From NCBI RefSeq assembly GCF_001942625.1, contig NZ_MLCL01000062.1, positions 124,001 to 188,000 on the forward strand: a stretch of DNA of 64,000 bases, in the 5' to 3' direction. Made by a program: the position numbers and the translations under genes. The notes below the pieces were generated by a model. That model had not been told where the DNA came from and made no database searches. It worked only from the letters and a program-made list of their open reading frames with translations. Below, piece by piece: positions 8,901 through 18,400 of the stretch. Source of the DNA: Mycobacterium syngnathidarum (lineage in GTDB: Bacteria > Actinomycetota > Actinomycetes > Mycobacteriales > Mycobacteriaceae). The first letter of the stretch is position 1. The number at the start of each line of letters is the position of its first letter.

Positions 8901-9632
8901 TCACAGGCCGTGACCGGCCGCGTATGCCGTCGCCCAGTCCCGGACCATCCGGGCGTACTGCTCGGAGTTGTTGTAGGCCTTGAGCGCCTTCATCCAGCCC
9001 CGGGGTGTGGACAGGTCTTTGCCGTACCAGCACAGCAGCCCGGCGGCCGAGAGCGCCGCATCGTCGAAATTGTCCGGGCTGACCACACCGTCGTTGTTGG
9101 CGTCCACCCCGAAATGCCCCCAGGTCTCCGGGATGAACTGCATCGGCCCCATGGCGCGGTCCATCAGCGGATCCCCGTCCAGCTTTCCGTGGTCGGTGTC
9201 GGGAATGCGCAGGTTGCCCGCGGTCCCGTCGAGTTGCACACCGCGGATCGGCGGGGTGACGTCGCCGTTGCGGGCGATCATCGCGCCGCGGTAGGTGCCG
9301 TGGTGGCTCTCAACCATGCCGATGCCGGCCAACGTGGTCCAGGCCAGCCGGCAATTGGGGTTCTCCACCTGGGCCACGCGTGCCGCGTAGGCGTATGCCT
9401 CGAGGGCGTTGACGGGCATTCCCAGCGCGGGAGCCCGCTGCGCGGCCCACTCATGCAGCTGATCGGTGGGCCTGCCCTTGGCGTAGGTGTCGATCGCGGG
9501 CACCGGGTCCCCGGCCGGCGGCGGCACACCCTCGGGAATTGGGGTCCCCAGATGCCACGAACAGCTGGATGCCAACAGCAGCGCTGTCGCAGCAATTACG
9601 GCGACAGCCCGCAGCCAACGCACTGGCGACAC
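8901..9632 (-). CDS. lpqU: Lipoprotein with lytic transglycosylase domain
   Basis: 243 residues, LpqU (Rv1022) type. A signal peptide ends at a lipobox-like ASSC with Cys24. The rest resembles a soluble lytic murein transglycosylase (SLT/MltB-like): the catalytic Glu lies in GIGMVESHHG, followed by MGPMQFIPETWG and NFDDAALSAAGLLCW. It probably cleaves peptidoglycan at the outer face of the membrane. It lies upstream of eno on the same strand, separated by 96 bases, and is divergent from efeU. Confidence 0.85.
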   Translation of the reverse strand: MSPVRWLRAVAVIAATALLLASSCSWHLGTPIPEGVPPPAGDPVPAIDTYAKGRPTDQLHEWAAQRAPALGMPVNALEAYAYAARVAQVENPNCRLAWTTLAGIGMVESHHGTYRGAMIARNGDVTPPIRGVQLDGTAGNLRIPDTDHGKLDGDPLMDRAMGPMQFIPETWGHFGVDANNDGVVSPDNFDDAALSAAGLLCWYGKDLSTPRGWMKALKAYNNSEQYARMVRDWATAYAAGHGL

Positions 9633-9771
9633 CGGACTCCCTCAACCCCGCTCTATCTGATGGGCCATCGTCGCATGCGCGCCCATGAACGCGGCGAGCG
9701 ACGGGTCCGTGCCAGAAGAACGGCAGGTGAAGTCGGCAGGACCCACAGGCCCCCCTGCTAAGGTGAGCCAC

Positions 9772-9794
9772 GCCTTGCTATGGCAAGCCAAGGC
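9772..9794. promoter_or_regulatory. Candidate iron-responsive operator upstream of efeUOB
   Basis: GCCTTG and CAAGGC form perfect 6-base arms around an 11-base spacer, and TATGGCAAGCCAAGGCTA resembles mycobacterial IdeR boxes of the type TTAGGCAAGGCTAGCCTTG at about 12 of 19 positions. It lies 44 bases before the chosen efeU start. Iron control of efeUOB is plausible but the match is imperfect. Confidence 0.35.
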
Positions 9795-9837
9795 TACGTC
9801 TTTTATGGTGATTTCACCCCGGACGAACGAGGACGCA

Positions 9838-10794
9838 TTGACGACTGCCATCTCGGACGTTCCGACCAGCACACTGGCCGCGTCCAACGTCACATCGCAG
9901 GTGTTCGGCAGTGGCCTGATCGGTTTGCGGGAAGGCCTCGAAGCCGCCATCGTGGTGTCGATCCTGGTCGCATTTCTGGTCAAATCCGAACGCCGCGACG
10001 CGCTCAAATGGGTGTGGCTGGGAGTGGGCGCCGCCATCGCCATGACCGTCACCGTCTTCCTGGTGATCCAGTTCGGTGAGAACACCATCAGCGGACTCGG
10101 CGCGGAGGCCATCGCCGGTATCGCCTCACTGATCGCCGTCGTCATCGTCACCACCATGGTGCTGTGGATGAAAAAGGCGTCCGCGTCGATGTCCGGCCAA
10201 TTGCGCGGCGACATGTCGCAGGCGCTGCAGACCGGCGGCCTTGCGGTGGCGCTGTTGGCGTTCCTGGCAGTGGGCCGTGAAGGTGTCGAGACCGCGCTGT
10301 TCATGGTCGGCTACGCCGAGGCCGAGACCCTCTGGCCGCTGACCGGCCTGATCATCGGGGTGCTGATCGCCGCGGCCATCGCCTATGGCATGTACGCAGG
10401 TGCGGTCCGGATCAACCTGGGCAAGTTCTTCATGTACACCGGCATCTTCCTGATCGTGGTGGCTGCCGGCATCCTCGCCTACGGCATCAAGGCGCTGCAG
10501 ACGGTGGGCTGGATCCCGGGGTTGAGTGCCAAAGCCTTCGACATGAGCGGCGCGTTCGACTGGTCGGCCTGGTACGGCGAGATCATCCAGGGCGTCTTCA
10601 ACATCGACCCGACGCCGACCGTGCTGCAGTTCAGTGCGTGGCTGGCCTACATCGTCGTGGTGTTGGCGCTGTTCCTGAAGCCGTTGCGGGCCGCGGACGG
10701 CGCGGCGGCCAGTGCTGCGACTTCCTCCGAGACTTCCTCCGAGCCGACCGTCGAGTCGGAGAACTCCACCACATCCGAAAGGTCGACCAAGTGA
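9838..10794 (+). CDS. efeU: EfeU/FTR1-type ferrous iron permease
   Basis: 318 residues with seven hydrophobic helices. The two FTR1 iron-binding motifs are present: REGLEA at 31-36 and the second, GREGVET, in the fourth helix. EfeU carries iron across the membrane with EfeO and EfeB. TTG 9838 is chosen because GAGGA lies five bases upstream and the peptide then reads as a normal short N-terminus; in-frame ATG 9805 is the alternative. The stop overlaps the efeO start as GTGA. Insertion of this operon between lpqU and mazG is not part of the M. tuberculosis gene order. Confidence 0.88.
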   Translation: MTTAISDVPTSTLAASNVTSQVFGSGLIGLREGLEAAIVVSILVAFLVKSERRDALKWVWLGVGAAIAMTVTVFLVIQFGENTISGLGAEAIAGIASLIAVVIVTTMVLWMKKASASMSGQLRGDMSQALQTGGLAVALLAFLAVGREGVETALFMVGYAEAETLWPLTGLIIGVLIAAAIAYGMYAGAVRINLGKFFMYTGIFLIVVAAGILAYGIKALQTVGWIPGLSAKAFDMSGAFDWSAWYGEIIQGVFNIDPTPTVLQFSAWLAYIVVVLALFLKPLRAADGAAASAATSSETSSEPTVESENSTTSERSTK

Positions 10795-11966
10795 AGCTGA
10801 CTCCTGCCGTCAAGACCGGATTCGCCGCCACCGCCGCGGTACTGGCCGGCATCTCGATGACTGCCTGCCAGGCCAAAGAGAGCAACGGCGGCAACGCGAG
10901 CGGCGACGGCAGCAGCAAGGCCCCCGCGATCACCGTCGACGCCTCCGACACCGAGTGCAAGCTGTCCGGCACCACCGCGACGACCGGGCCCAGCACCTTC
11001 GAGGTCACCAACAACGGCAACAAGGTCACCGAGTTCTACGTCTACGGCGAGGGTGAGCGGGTCATGGGCGAGGTGGAGAACATCTCCCCCGGGCTCAAAC
11101 GCCAGTTGATCGTCCAGCTCACCCAACCGGGCACCTACCGGACCTCGTGCCGCCCAGGCATGGTCGGTGAAGGCATCCGCGGCGATTTCGTGGTGACCGG
11201 CGAGGCCGTGCAGGTCGACACCGAGGGCAAGTTCAAAGAAGCTGCCGACAGCTACAAACGGTACGTGCTCAGCCAGGTCGACGCGCTGGCCCCGTCCACC
11301 GAGGCGTTCGTCGCGGCCGTCAAAGCGAAGGACGTCGCGAAGGCCAAGTCGCTGTATCCGACCACGCGCACCTACTACGAGCGCATCGAGCCGGTGGCGG
11401 AGGCTTTCCCCAACGATCTCGATCCGCGGATCGACCTTCGCGAGGCGGACCTGGAGGAAGGCCAGAAGTGGACAGGGTTCCACGCCCTGGAAAAGCAGCT
11501 GTGGGTGACCGGTCTGCAGCCCGACGCCAACGCACTGGCCGATCAGTTGCTGGCCGACGTCAAAGAACTCGAGTCCGGGGTGAAGGCTCCGGACTGGACG
11601 ATCGACTCCACCCAGATCGCCGGTGGCGCCCAGGGTCTGCTCGACGAGGTCGCAATGAGCAAGATCAGCGGTGAAGAGGACATCTTCAGCCACACCGACC
11701 TGTGGGACTTCAAGGCCAATGTCGAAGGTTCGCAGACCGCCGTCGCCTCGGTGCGGCCTATTCTCGACGAGCGCGACGCCGAGCTGGGCAAGCGCGTGGA
11801 CACCCGCTTCGCCGATGTCGAGAAGTTGCTGGAAAAGTATCGTGACGGTGACGGCTTCATCTCCTACGACAAGGTGACCGAGCCGCAACGCCAGGAACTG
11901 TCACGCGCCATCGACGCGCTGAGCAAAGAAGTGAGCCAGGTGCAAGGTGTCATCGCCCAGCAGTGA
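10791..11966 (+). CDS. efeO: EfeO iron-uptake periplasmic component (cupredoxin plus M75 domain)
   Basis: 391 residues. A signal sequence ends with a lipobox-like MTAC (Cys26), so it may be a lipoprotein. Residues about 40-135 are a cupredoxin domain (TFEVTNNGNKVTEFYVYGEG, GTYRTSCRPGM). Residues about 145-385 are the imelysin-like M75 domain with the HxxE motif in FHALEKQLW. It is thought to bind iron outside the membrane and pass it to EfeU. The GTG start at 10791 overlaps efeU by four bases, and its own 3' end overlaps efeB by 20. Confidence 0.9.
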   Translation: MKLTPAVKTGFAATAAVLAGISMTACQAKESNGGNASGDGSSKAPAITVDASDTECKLSGTTATTGPSTFEVTNNGNKVTEFYVYGEGERVMGEVENISPGLKRQLIVQLTQPGTYRTSCRPGMVGEGIRGDFVVTGEAVQVDTEGKFKEAADSYKRYVLSQVDALAPSTEAFVAAVKAKDVAKAKSLYPTTRTYYERIEPVAEAFPNDLDPRIDLREADLEEGQKWTGFHALEKQLWVTGLQPDANALADQLLADVKELESGVKAPDWTIDSTQIAGGAQGLLDEVAMSKISGEEDIFSHTDLWDFKANVEGSQTAVASVRPILDERDAELGKRVDTRFADVEKLLEKYRDGDGFISYDKVTEPQRQELSRAIDALSKEVSQVQGVIAQQ

Positions 11967-13266
11967 GCAGCCGCTCGCTGCATCAGATCCCTCGTCGACG
12001 TCGGGTTTTTCGCGGCGCAAGCTGTTCGGTGCCGCCGGGGTCACCGCCGCGGTAGTCGGTGCGGCCGGCGCAGGTGCGCTGGCCGGCCGGGCTTCTGCGG
12101 CCAGCACCCCGCACGGTGCCCTGCAGGGGCCGGTTCCGTTTCGCGGTGACCGGCAAGCCGGCATCATCACCGAAGCGCAGGACCGCATGCATTTCTGCGC
12201 CTTCGACGTCACCACCGACAGCCGCGAGGACATCGTCGCCCTGCTCAAGCAGTGGACCGAGATGGCCGAGCGGATGACGCGTGGCGAGGAGACCGAGGAC
12301 GGCGGCGCGGTGGACGGCAATCCGTATGCGCCCCCGTCGGATACCGGGGAGGCCCTGGGCCTGCCTGCCTCACAGCTCACCCTGACCATCGGGTTCGGGC
12401 CATCGTTCTTCGTCAAGGACGGCAAGGACCGCTTCGGCATCGCCGACAAGCAACCCGCCGAACTCAAGGATCTGCCGAAGTTCCCCAACGAGACCATGGA
12501 TCCGGCTCGTTGCGGGGGCGACATCTGCGTGCAAGCGTGCGCCAACGACCCGCAAGTCGCGGTGCATGCCATCCGCAACCTGGCCCGCGTCGGGTTCGGC
12601 ACCGTCGCGGTGCGCTACTCACAGCTGGGGTTCGGCCGCACCTCCTCGACCACGCGGGATCAGGCCACGCCGCGAAACCTGTTCGGGTTCAAGGACGGAA
12701 CGAACAACCTCAAGGCGGACCAGACCGACCTGCTCGACAAGAACGTCTGGGTGGCCGAGGGTGATGGGCCGGCCTGGCTCACCGGTGGCAGCTACCTGAT
12801 CACCCGGCGGATCCGGATGCGCATCGAAAACTGGGACCGCACCACACTTCTGGAGCAGGAGCGGGTGATCGGTCGACAGAAGGGCAGCGGCGCCCCCAAC
12901 GGACTGCAGCAGGAGTTCGACGAGCTCAATTTCGAGATCACCGATGGCAAGGGCAATCCCAAGATCGATGTCGATGCGCATGTGCGGCTGGCCTCGGCAG
13001 AGCACCTGGGCGGCATCGAGATCCTGCGCCGCGGTTACAACTTCACCGACGGGACGGACGGGTTCGGGCACTTGGACGCGGGCCTGTTCTTCATCGCATT
13101 CGTGCGCAGCCCCGACAAGCAGTTCATCCCCATGCAACGGGAACTCGCCCGCAACGACGCCCTCAACGAGTACATCACCCACACCGGGACGGCCATTTTC
13201 GCGTGCCCGCCCGGGCTGCGTGACGGTGACGCCTCGGGGTACTGGGGTTCGACGCTGTTCGAGTGA
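11947..13266 (+). CDS. efeB: EfeB Dyp-type peroxidase/deferrochelatase
   Basis: 439 residues. A twin-arginine signal (SRRKLFG, residues 22-28, followed by a hydrophobic Ala/Gly/Val stretch and AxA) exports the folded haem protein. The Dyp-type peroxidase domain has the GxxDG motif in LFGFKDGTNN and a candidate haem-ligand His in the HVRLASAEHLGG region, with the RRGYNF segment after it. EfeB oxidises Fe(II) or strips iron from haem for EfeUO. The GTG at 11947 lies inside the end of efeO, so expression is coupled. Last gene of the operon. Confidence 0.92.
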   Translation: MSSPSSEQPLAASDPSSTSGFSRRKLFGAAGVTAAVVGAAGAGALAGRASAASTPHGALQGPVPFRGDRQAGIITEAQDRMHFCAFDVTTDSREDIVALLKQWTEMAERMTRGEETEDGGAVDGNPYAPPSDTGEALGLPASQLTLTIGFGPSFFVKDGKDRFGIADKQPAELKDLPKFPNETMDPARCGGDICVQACANDPQVAVHAIRNLARVGFGTVAVRYSQLGFGRTSSTTRDQATPRNLFGFKDGTNNLKADQTDLLDKNVWVAEGDGPAWLTGGSYLITRRIRMRIENWDRTTLLEQERVIGRQKGSGAPNGLQQEFDELNFEITDGKGNPKIDVDAHVRLASAEHLGGIEILRRGYNFTDGTDGFGHLDAGLFFIAFVRSPDKQFIPMQRELARNDALNEYITHTGTAIFACPPGLRDGDASGYWGSTLFE

Positions 13267-13274
13267 GCTCTTGC

Positions 13275-13352
13275 TCAGCCGTTGGGGCCGAGCAGGATCG
13301 CCAGCGTGTAGCGCCGGCCGATGCCTCCGCCGTGGCCGCCGAAATCAAATAC
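13275..13352 (-). pseudogene. Possible C-terminal remnant of a lost gene
   Basis: Between efeB and mazG a short reverse-strand frame reads VKVFDFGGHGGGIGRRYTLA then ILLGPNG and a stop. It has protein-like composition but an in-frame TAG just upstream and no start. I do not recognise the family. It may be the decayed end of a gene, or chance. The rest of the 193-base gap shows nothing. Confidence 0.2.
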
Positions 13353-13459
13353 CTTGACGCTCTAGCAGATGTGACCCCCACGTGGAGAGGCACATTTGTT
13401 AGGCGCCAACCACGTTCGTAGCGCTGTGGCGGAAAACTGCGGGCAGAATCGCCACTGCG

Positions 13460-14539
13460 TTACGCGCGTGAGTCCTCGTCGCGTGAGTCCTCGTCGCGTG
13501 AGTCATCGTCGTCTGAGTCAACGTCTGAGTCGTCTTCGCCGCGGTCCGCGTCCTCAGGCCCAGGCCCAGGCCCAGGCCCAGGCCCGACAACCGCACCCGG
13601 CCAGTACGCGCGCCACTCGTCTTCGGTGATCGAGCCCAGCGGGGTCGAATCGAGTTCCTCGGGCACGTCCTCGCCGCGGCGACCGGCGGCCACGTCGGAC
13701 TCCACGACCCGCACGGTGTCCATGAACTCCAAAACCGCGCTGCGTAAGTCATTCTCGGCATCTACATCCGCCGAGATCGCCACCGCCGTCAGCGTCGCAG
13801 GCACCAAATCGGCAGGCAACCCGGCTTGCGCCACTCGGGCCAGCACCTTCTGTGCGAGCGACAAAGCCGGCTGCCCGGTGGGAACATCGTCCATCGACGA
13901 CCCGCGGGCCTTCACCTTCTGCTCCTGAGCCTTGCGTTGCTCCCATTGGGCCAGCTGCTCATCGAGTGAAATCGACTCGCCGGCAAGGACTGCAGGCACA
14001 CGGTTACCGAGCTTGCGGACCAGCGAATCGGCAACGTCATCGATGTTGAACGGATGAACGGGCGCATCTTCGGCGATGCGCGCATGGAACAGCACCTGCA
14101 GCAGCACGTCGCCGAGTTCTTCGCGCAATTCGTCAGCGTTACCGCCACGCACCGCGTCGAACAGTTCGTAGGTTTCCTCTAGGAGATAGCGACGCAACGA
14201 GTCATGGGTCTGCTCACTCTCCCAAGGACCGTCGCTCCGCAGCTTGTCCATCATCGCCACGGCATCCACCAGCCGCTCCCCCGCTTGCGCCTGAGGAGCC
14301 GCGATCAAGCGGTCCCCGGCTGCCAGCCGGGCCTTGACCGCCGGATGCTCCGGATCGGAAGAAAGGAGCACCGGCGCCGGGTTGTCTTCGTCATCGCCGT
14401 AGATGGGCCGCGCCGCCGGCAAAGTCCACGGCACCTTGATCGGCATTTCCTCGGTGTACTGCACATCACCGGTCAGGAATTCGATCGCTTCCACCGGAAC
14501 GAGAGAGGGTCGGCGCGGATCGACCAATACCACGGTCAT
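13460..14539 (-). CDS. mazG: MazG nucleoside triphosphate pyrophosphohydrolase
   Basis: 359 residues; the M. tuberculosis protein is about 325. MazG hydrolyses (d)NTPs to NMP and PPi as house-cleaning. The all-alpha NTP-pyrophosphatase core is clear: LLEETYELFDAVRGG and ELREELGDVLLQVLFHA supply the EExxE and ExxD metal ligands. The C-terminal tail is odd: four or more Gly-Pro pairs from a GGCCCA repeat, then an acidic run and DEDSR three times from a 15-base repeat. This explains the extra length. ATG 14539 is chosen over GTG/ATG further upstream because it gives the usual MTVVLVDPRRPSLVP start. The order mazG-mfd matches Rv1021-Rv1020. Confidence 0.92.
   Translation of the reverse strand: MTVVLVDPRRPSLVPVEAIEFLTGDVQYTEEMPIKVPWTLPAARPIYGDDEDNPAPVLLSSDPEHPAVKARLAAGDRLIAAPQAQAGERLVDAVAMMDKLRSDGPWESEQTHDSLRRYLLEETYELFDAVRGGNADELREELGDVLLQVLFHARIAEDAPVHPFNIDDVADSLVRKLGNRVPAVLAGESISLDEQLAQWEQRKAQEQKVKARGSSMDDVPTGQPALSLAQKVLARVAQAGLPADLVPATLTAVAISADVDAENDLRSAVLEFMDTVRVVESDVAAGRRGEDVPEELDSTPLGSITEDEWRAYWPGAVVGPGPGPGPGPEDADRGEDDSDVDSDDDDSRDEDSRDEDSRA
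13465..13509. repeat. 15-base tandem repeat inside mazG (three units)
   Basis: CGCGTGAGTCCTCGT at 13465 and 13480 exactly, and at 13495 with one change. It encodes the DEDSR repeats of the MazG tail. A change of one unit keeps the frame. Confidence 0.9.
13557..13585. repeat. GGCCCA hexamer repeat inside mazG
   Basis: Four perfect GGCCCA units and a partial fifth, encoding the Gly-Pro run of the MazG tail. In-frame microsatellite. Confidence 0.9.
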
Positions 14540-14670
14540 CGGGCTCCACCCCCTCACCACTTCGACGAGATTTGCTGATCTCGGTTATACCAACACTGTG
14601 CCGGACTGCGACGCTCCTGGTGAAAGCGGCCAACGCCGTGTTTCGCCGACGTCGGGCGGGCCCCGCACGG

Positions 14671-14704
14671 GATGGCCGCCCTGCCCGAAGGCAAGGCGGC
14701 CATC
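14671..14704. terminator. Strong hairpin downstream of the NVP-repeat gene
   Basis: GATGGCCGCC (14671-14680) pairs with GGCGGCCATC (14695-14704), and an inner TGCC/GGCA pair closes on CGAA with one C-A mismatch. It lies 18 bases past the stop of the reverse-strand repeat-protein gene. No U-tract. Confidence 0.65.
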
Positions 14705-14721
14705 ATGTCACAGACCGTGGT

Positions 14722-15240
14722 TTATGACTCCGGCGGGAACTCGCCCTCCGGGACCACCCAGTGGCCGGGAGTTTCGTTGTAGAACGGGTTTACCAGCCCG
14801 TTCACCGTCGGCTGGGTCTTCAGCTGACCAGGCGGAATTCCGTAGAACGGATTCGCAACGCCGTTGATGGTCGGTGAATTCATCAACTGTCCGGGCGCGA
14901 TATTTCCGTTCGGCTGCTGGAAGAAATTGTCCACCTCAGGGAACCGCACGGTGGGCACGTTCACATCAGGAACGTTGACACTCGGCACATTCACGTCCGG
15001 CACGTTCACGCTCGGCACGTTCACATCAGGAACATTCACGCTCGGAACATTCACATCAGGAACATTCACACTGGGCACATTCACATCAGGAACGTTCACA
15101 CCCGGCACCACCGGGCCGGGGACCGGCGGCGGTTGGGGCACGCCCGGATCACCGTGCGCCAGGCCCGTACCCAGGCCAAATGCACCCAGACCCAGTGCGC
15201 CGGCCATTGAGGTGGTTACTGCGAACTTCTTGAAGTCCAT
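14722..15240 (-). CDS. Secreted protein with NVP(D/S)V pentapeptide repeats
   Basis: 172 residues. A signal peptide (hydrophobic Ala/Gly/Leu core, cleavage near LAHG-DPG) leads into a Pro-rich linker. Residues 48-102 are eleven five-residue units alternating VNVPD and VNVPS, the last ones degenerate (VNVPT, VRFPE). Next come two imperfect 19-residue repeats, 116-134 and 137-155, both of the form PGQLxxxPTxNGxxNPFY. A short acidic C-terminus ends the protein. AGGAGTGATC precedes ATG 15240, a strong ribosome-binding site. I recognise no named family. The regular alternation suggests an extended or beta-stacked surface or cell-wall protein. It interrupts the mazG-mfd neighbourhood known from M. 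tuberculosis. Confidence 0.8.
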   Translation of the reverse strand: MDFKKFAVTTSMAGALGLGAFGLGTGLAHGDPGVPQPPPVPGPVVPGVNVPDVNVPSVNVPDVNVPSVNVPDVNVPSVNVPDVNVPSVNVPDVNVPTVRFPEVDNFFQQPNGNIAPGQLMNSPTINGVANPFYGIPPGQLKTQPTVNGLVNPFYNETPGHWVVPEGEFPPES

Positions 15241-15381
15241 GATCACTCCTTCGCCTTGCGTCATCGCGACCGATCCACCAACCGTGGCGATCGCGTGATG
15301 TTCGGTTTGGGAAATTGCGTGACCGCCGTATGCCCGACGACCCGTCGCCGCTCCTTCGGACGACAGTGCAATACCTTGACC

Positions 15382-15399
15382 CCCGACATGTATGTCGGG
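15382..15399. promoter_or_regulatory. Perfect palindrome, candidate operator
   Basis: CCCGACAT and ATGTCGGG, eight-base arms with a GT spacer, lie in the 248-base space between mfd and the NVP-repeat gene, about 140 bases upstream of the latter. Looks like a dimeric-regulator site; the regulator is unknown. The rest of the gap shows nothing I can name. Confidence 0.4.
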
Positions 15400-15488
15400 T
15401 CCCCACGCCACCGCGTTAACGGCGCTTTCTAGATTCGACCGGCACATGCCGGCAAAAGGCGCACCTACCAGGAAATAGGCTGCAGAAT

Positions 15489-18400
15489 TTATTCTGCGGA
15501 ATCCAGTCCAGCGGTGATATCGACAGCGCTTTGCGTTTGCCCGTTGAGCACCAGGACCAATCCGGCCACCCACTGCACCAATTCAAGATCGCGAATACGT
15601 GGTGCCCCGACACCGTCACCGGCGCGCGGCAGCGGCACCTGCACGGTTGACGTCGTCGCTCGATAGTGCCCGCCCGGGTACATCCGCTTGAGCCTGAGCT
15701 GGGCGGAGTCCGGCAGAACCATGGGCGACAGCTTCACCGTGGATGCCGACACCGCACCGATCTCGGTGATGCCGTACTCGCGGCACAACAGCCGCAGCCT
15801 GGCCACCGCGACAAGGCGCTGCGCTTCGACGGGCAACGGACCGTAACGGTCGACGAGCTCGTCCACGACGGCCCGCACCGCGTCCTCGTCCGTGGCCGCC
15901 GCCAGCCGCCGGTACCCCTCCAGCCGCAACCGATCACTTCCGATGTACTCCGGCGGCAGATGTGCGTCGACCGGGAGATCGACGCGCACTTCCTTCGTTT
16001 CCTCCGGCGTGGCAACGGTTTTCCCGTCGGCCGCGGCCCGGTAGGCCTCCACGGCCTCACCGACCAGCCGCACGTAGAGGTCGAAACCCACACCGGCGAC
16101 ATGCCCGGACTGCTCGACACCCAGCACGTTGCCCGCGCCACGGATCTCCAGGTCTTTCATGGCCACGGCCATACCCGCACCCAGCTCGTTGTTCTGCGCG
16201 ATCGTGGCCAACCGGTCGTATGCGGTCTCGGTCAGCGGCGAATTGGGCGGGTACAGGAAGTAGGCGTAACCACGCTCACGGCTACGGCCGACGCGGCCAC
16301 GCAGCTGATGCAACTGGGACAGGCCGAAGGTGTCGGCCCGCTCGACGATCAGCGTGTTCGCGTTGGAGATGTCCAGCCCGGTCTCGACGATCGTGGTGCA
16401 GACCAGGATGTCGTATTCGCGGTTCCAGAAGCCCTCGACCGTCTTCTCCAGCGTCTCCTCGTTCATTTGCCCGTGGGCGACGACGACCCGGGCCTCGGGC
16501 ACCAGCTGGCGGATCCGTGCCGCGGCCTGATCGATCGTGCGCACCCGGTTGTGGATGTAGAACGCCTGCCCGTCGCGCAGCAGTTCACGGCGCAGGGCCG
16601 CGGCCACCTGCTTGTCGTCCTGCGGGCCGACGTAGGTCAGCACCGGGTAGCGCTCCTCGGGTGGGGTGAGAATCGTCGACATCTCCCGGATGCCGGCCAG
16701 GCTCATCTCCAAGGTGCGCGGGATCGGGGTGGCGCTCATGGTGAGGACGTCGACGTGGGTGCGCATCGACTTGATGTGTTCCTTGTGCTCGACGCCGAAC
16801 CGCTGTTCCTCGTCAACGATGATGAGGCCCAGGTCTTTCCACGTCACACCGGTCTGCAACAAGCGGTGGGTTCCGATCACGACGTCGACCGATCCGTCGG
16901 CCATCCCTTCCATCGTGGCCCGCGACTCGGCGGGATCGGTGAACCGCGACAACCCCTTGACGGTCACCGGAAAACCCGCCATCCGGTTGGTGAAGGTCTG
17001 CAAATGCTGATCGGCCAGCAGCGTCGTCGGCACCAACACCGCGACCTGCTTGCCGTCCTGCACGGCCTTGAACGCCGCCCGCACCGCAATCTCGGTCTTG
17101 CCATAGCCCACATCGCCGCAGATCACCCGATCCATCGGAACCGGCTTCTCCATATCCGATTTGACCTCGGTGATCGCGGTCATCTGGTCCATGGTCTCGG
17201 TGAAGCCGAACGCGTCCTCCATCTCGTTCTGCCATGGAGTATCGGGACCGAATGCGTGCCCTGGCGCCGATTGCCGCTTGGCGTACAGCGCCACCAGTTC
17301 ACTGGCGATCTCACGAACAGCCTTGCGAGCCTTTGTTTTCGTGTTGGCCCAGTCGCTTCCGCCGAGCTTCGACAACGACGGCGCCTCGCCGCCGACGTAC
17401 CGCGACAGCTGATCCAGCGAATCCATCGGTACATACAGCCGGTCTGATCCGCCACCACGCTTGGACGACGCGTATTCCAGCACCAGGTACTCGCGGCGAG
17501 CTCCGCCGACGACACGCTCGGTCATCTCGACGAACTTGCCGATGCCGTGTTGGTCGTGCACGACCAGGTCACCGGCGGTCAACGCCAGCGGGTCGACGAC
17601 GTTACGGCGTTTGGCCGCAAGCTTTTTCCCCTCCGACGCCGTCACCCGGTTACCGGTCAGGTCGGTCTCGGTGATGATGACGAGGTTGGCCCCGGGCAGG
17701 ATCACACCGTCGTGTAGCGGCCCCCTGAGCACCCCGACCACCCCGGCCTTGGGCGCCGCGCCGGGCTCCAACATCCCTGCGGGAGTATCGGATTCGCCGA
17801 GCTGTTCCACGACCCGGTGCGCGGTGCCGGTGCCCGGGGTGACCACCGCGGCGTACCCGCCGGTGGCCACGTGGGCGCGAAGCATCGCGAAGATCTCTTC
17901 AAGGCTCTGCTGACTGCGCGCGGACGGCGACGGCCGCAGGTCGAGTTCGGTGGCCTTGCCGTCGGGCAATTGGCTCAGCGTCCACCACGGGTGCCCCCCG
18001 GCGACGGCGTCCTCACGCGCCTGGTCGAAGGGCACAAAGCCCGACGCGCCGAGCGCCTCGATGTCGATAGGTGCGTCGCCGCCGACCGCAGCCGTCGACC
18101 ACGAGGCCTCCAGGAACTCCTGACCGGTCTTGATCAGGTCCGCTGCCCGGGTCCGCACCTTCTCCGGGTCACACAGCAGCACCGGCGCACCCTCGGGCAG
18201 GTGGTGGGTCAGCGTCGTCGGCTGCACCGGGTGCAGTAGCGGCAGCAGCGCCTCCATGCCGTCGACGGGGATACCCTCGGCGAGCTTGGCCAGCATGTCG
18301 GGCACGCTGCCCGGGACGCTGTTCTCGTGGGTGGGGTGTTCTTGAGAAAGCACCGCGGCCCGCTCACGCACATCCGGCGTCATCAGCAGTTCGCGGCAGG

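Noticed and set aside
14930..15110. CRISPR-like array of short repeats
   Set aside because: The 15-base units are codon-phased, encode VNVPD/VNVPS, have no spacers and no cas genes nearby.
15666..17447. Forward open frame of 593 codons inside mfd
   Set aside because: Antisense to the translocase domain of Mfd; no domain-like content or plausible start signal.
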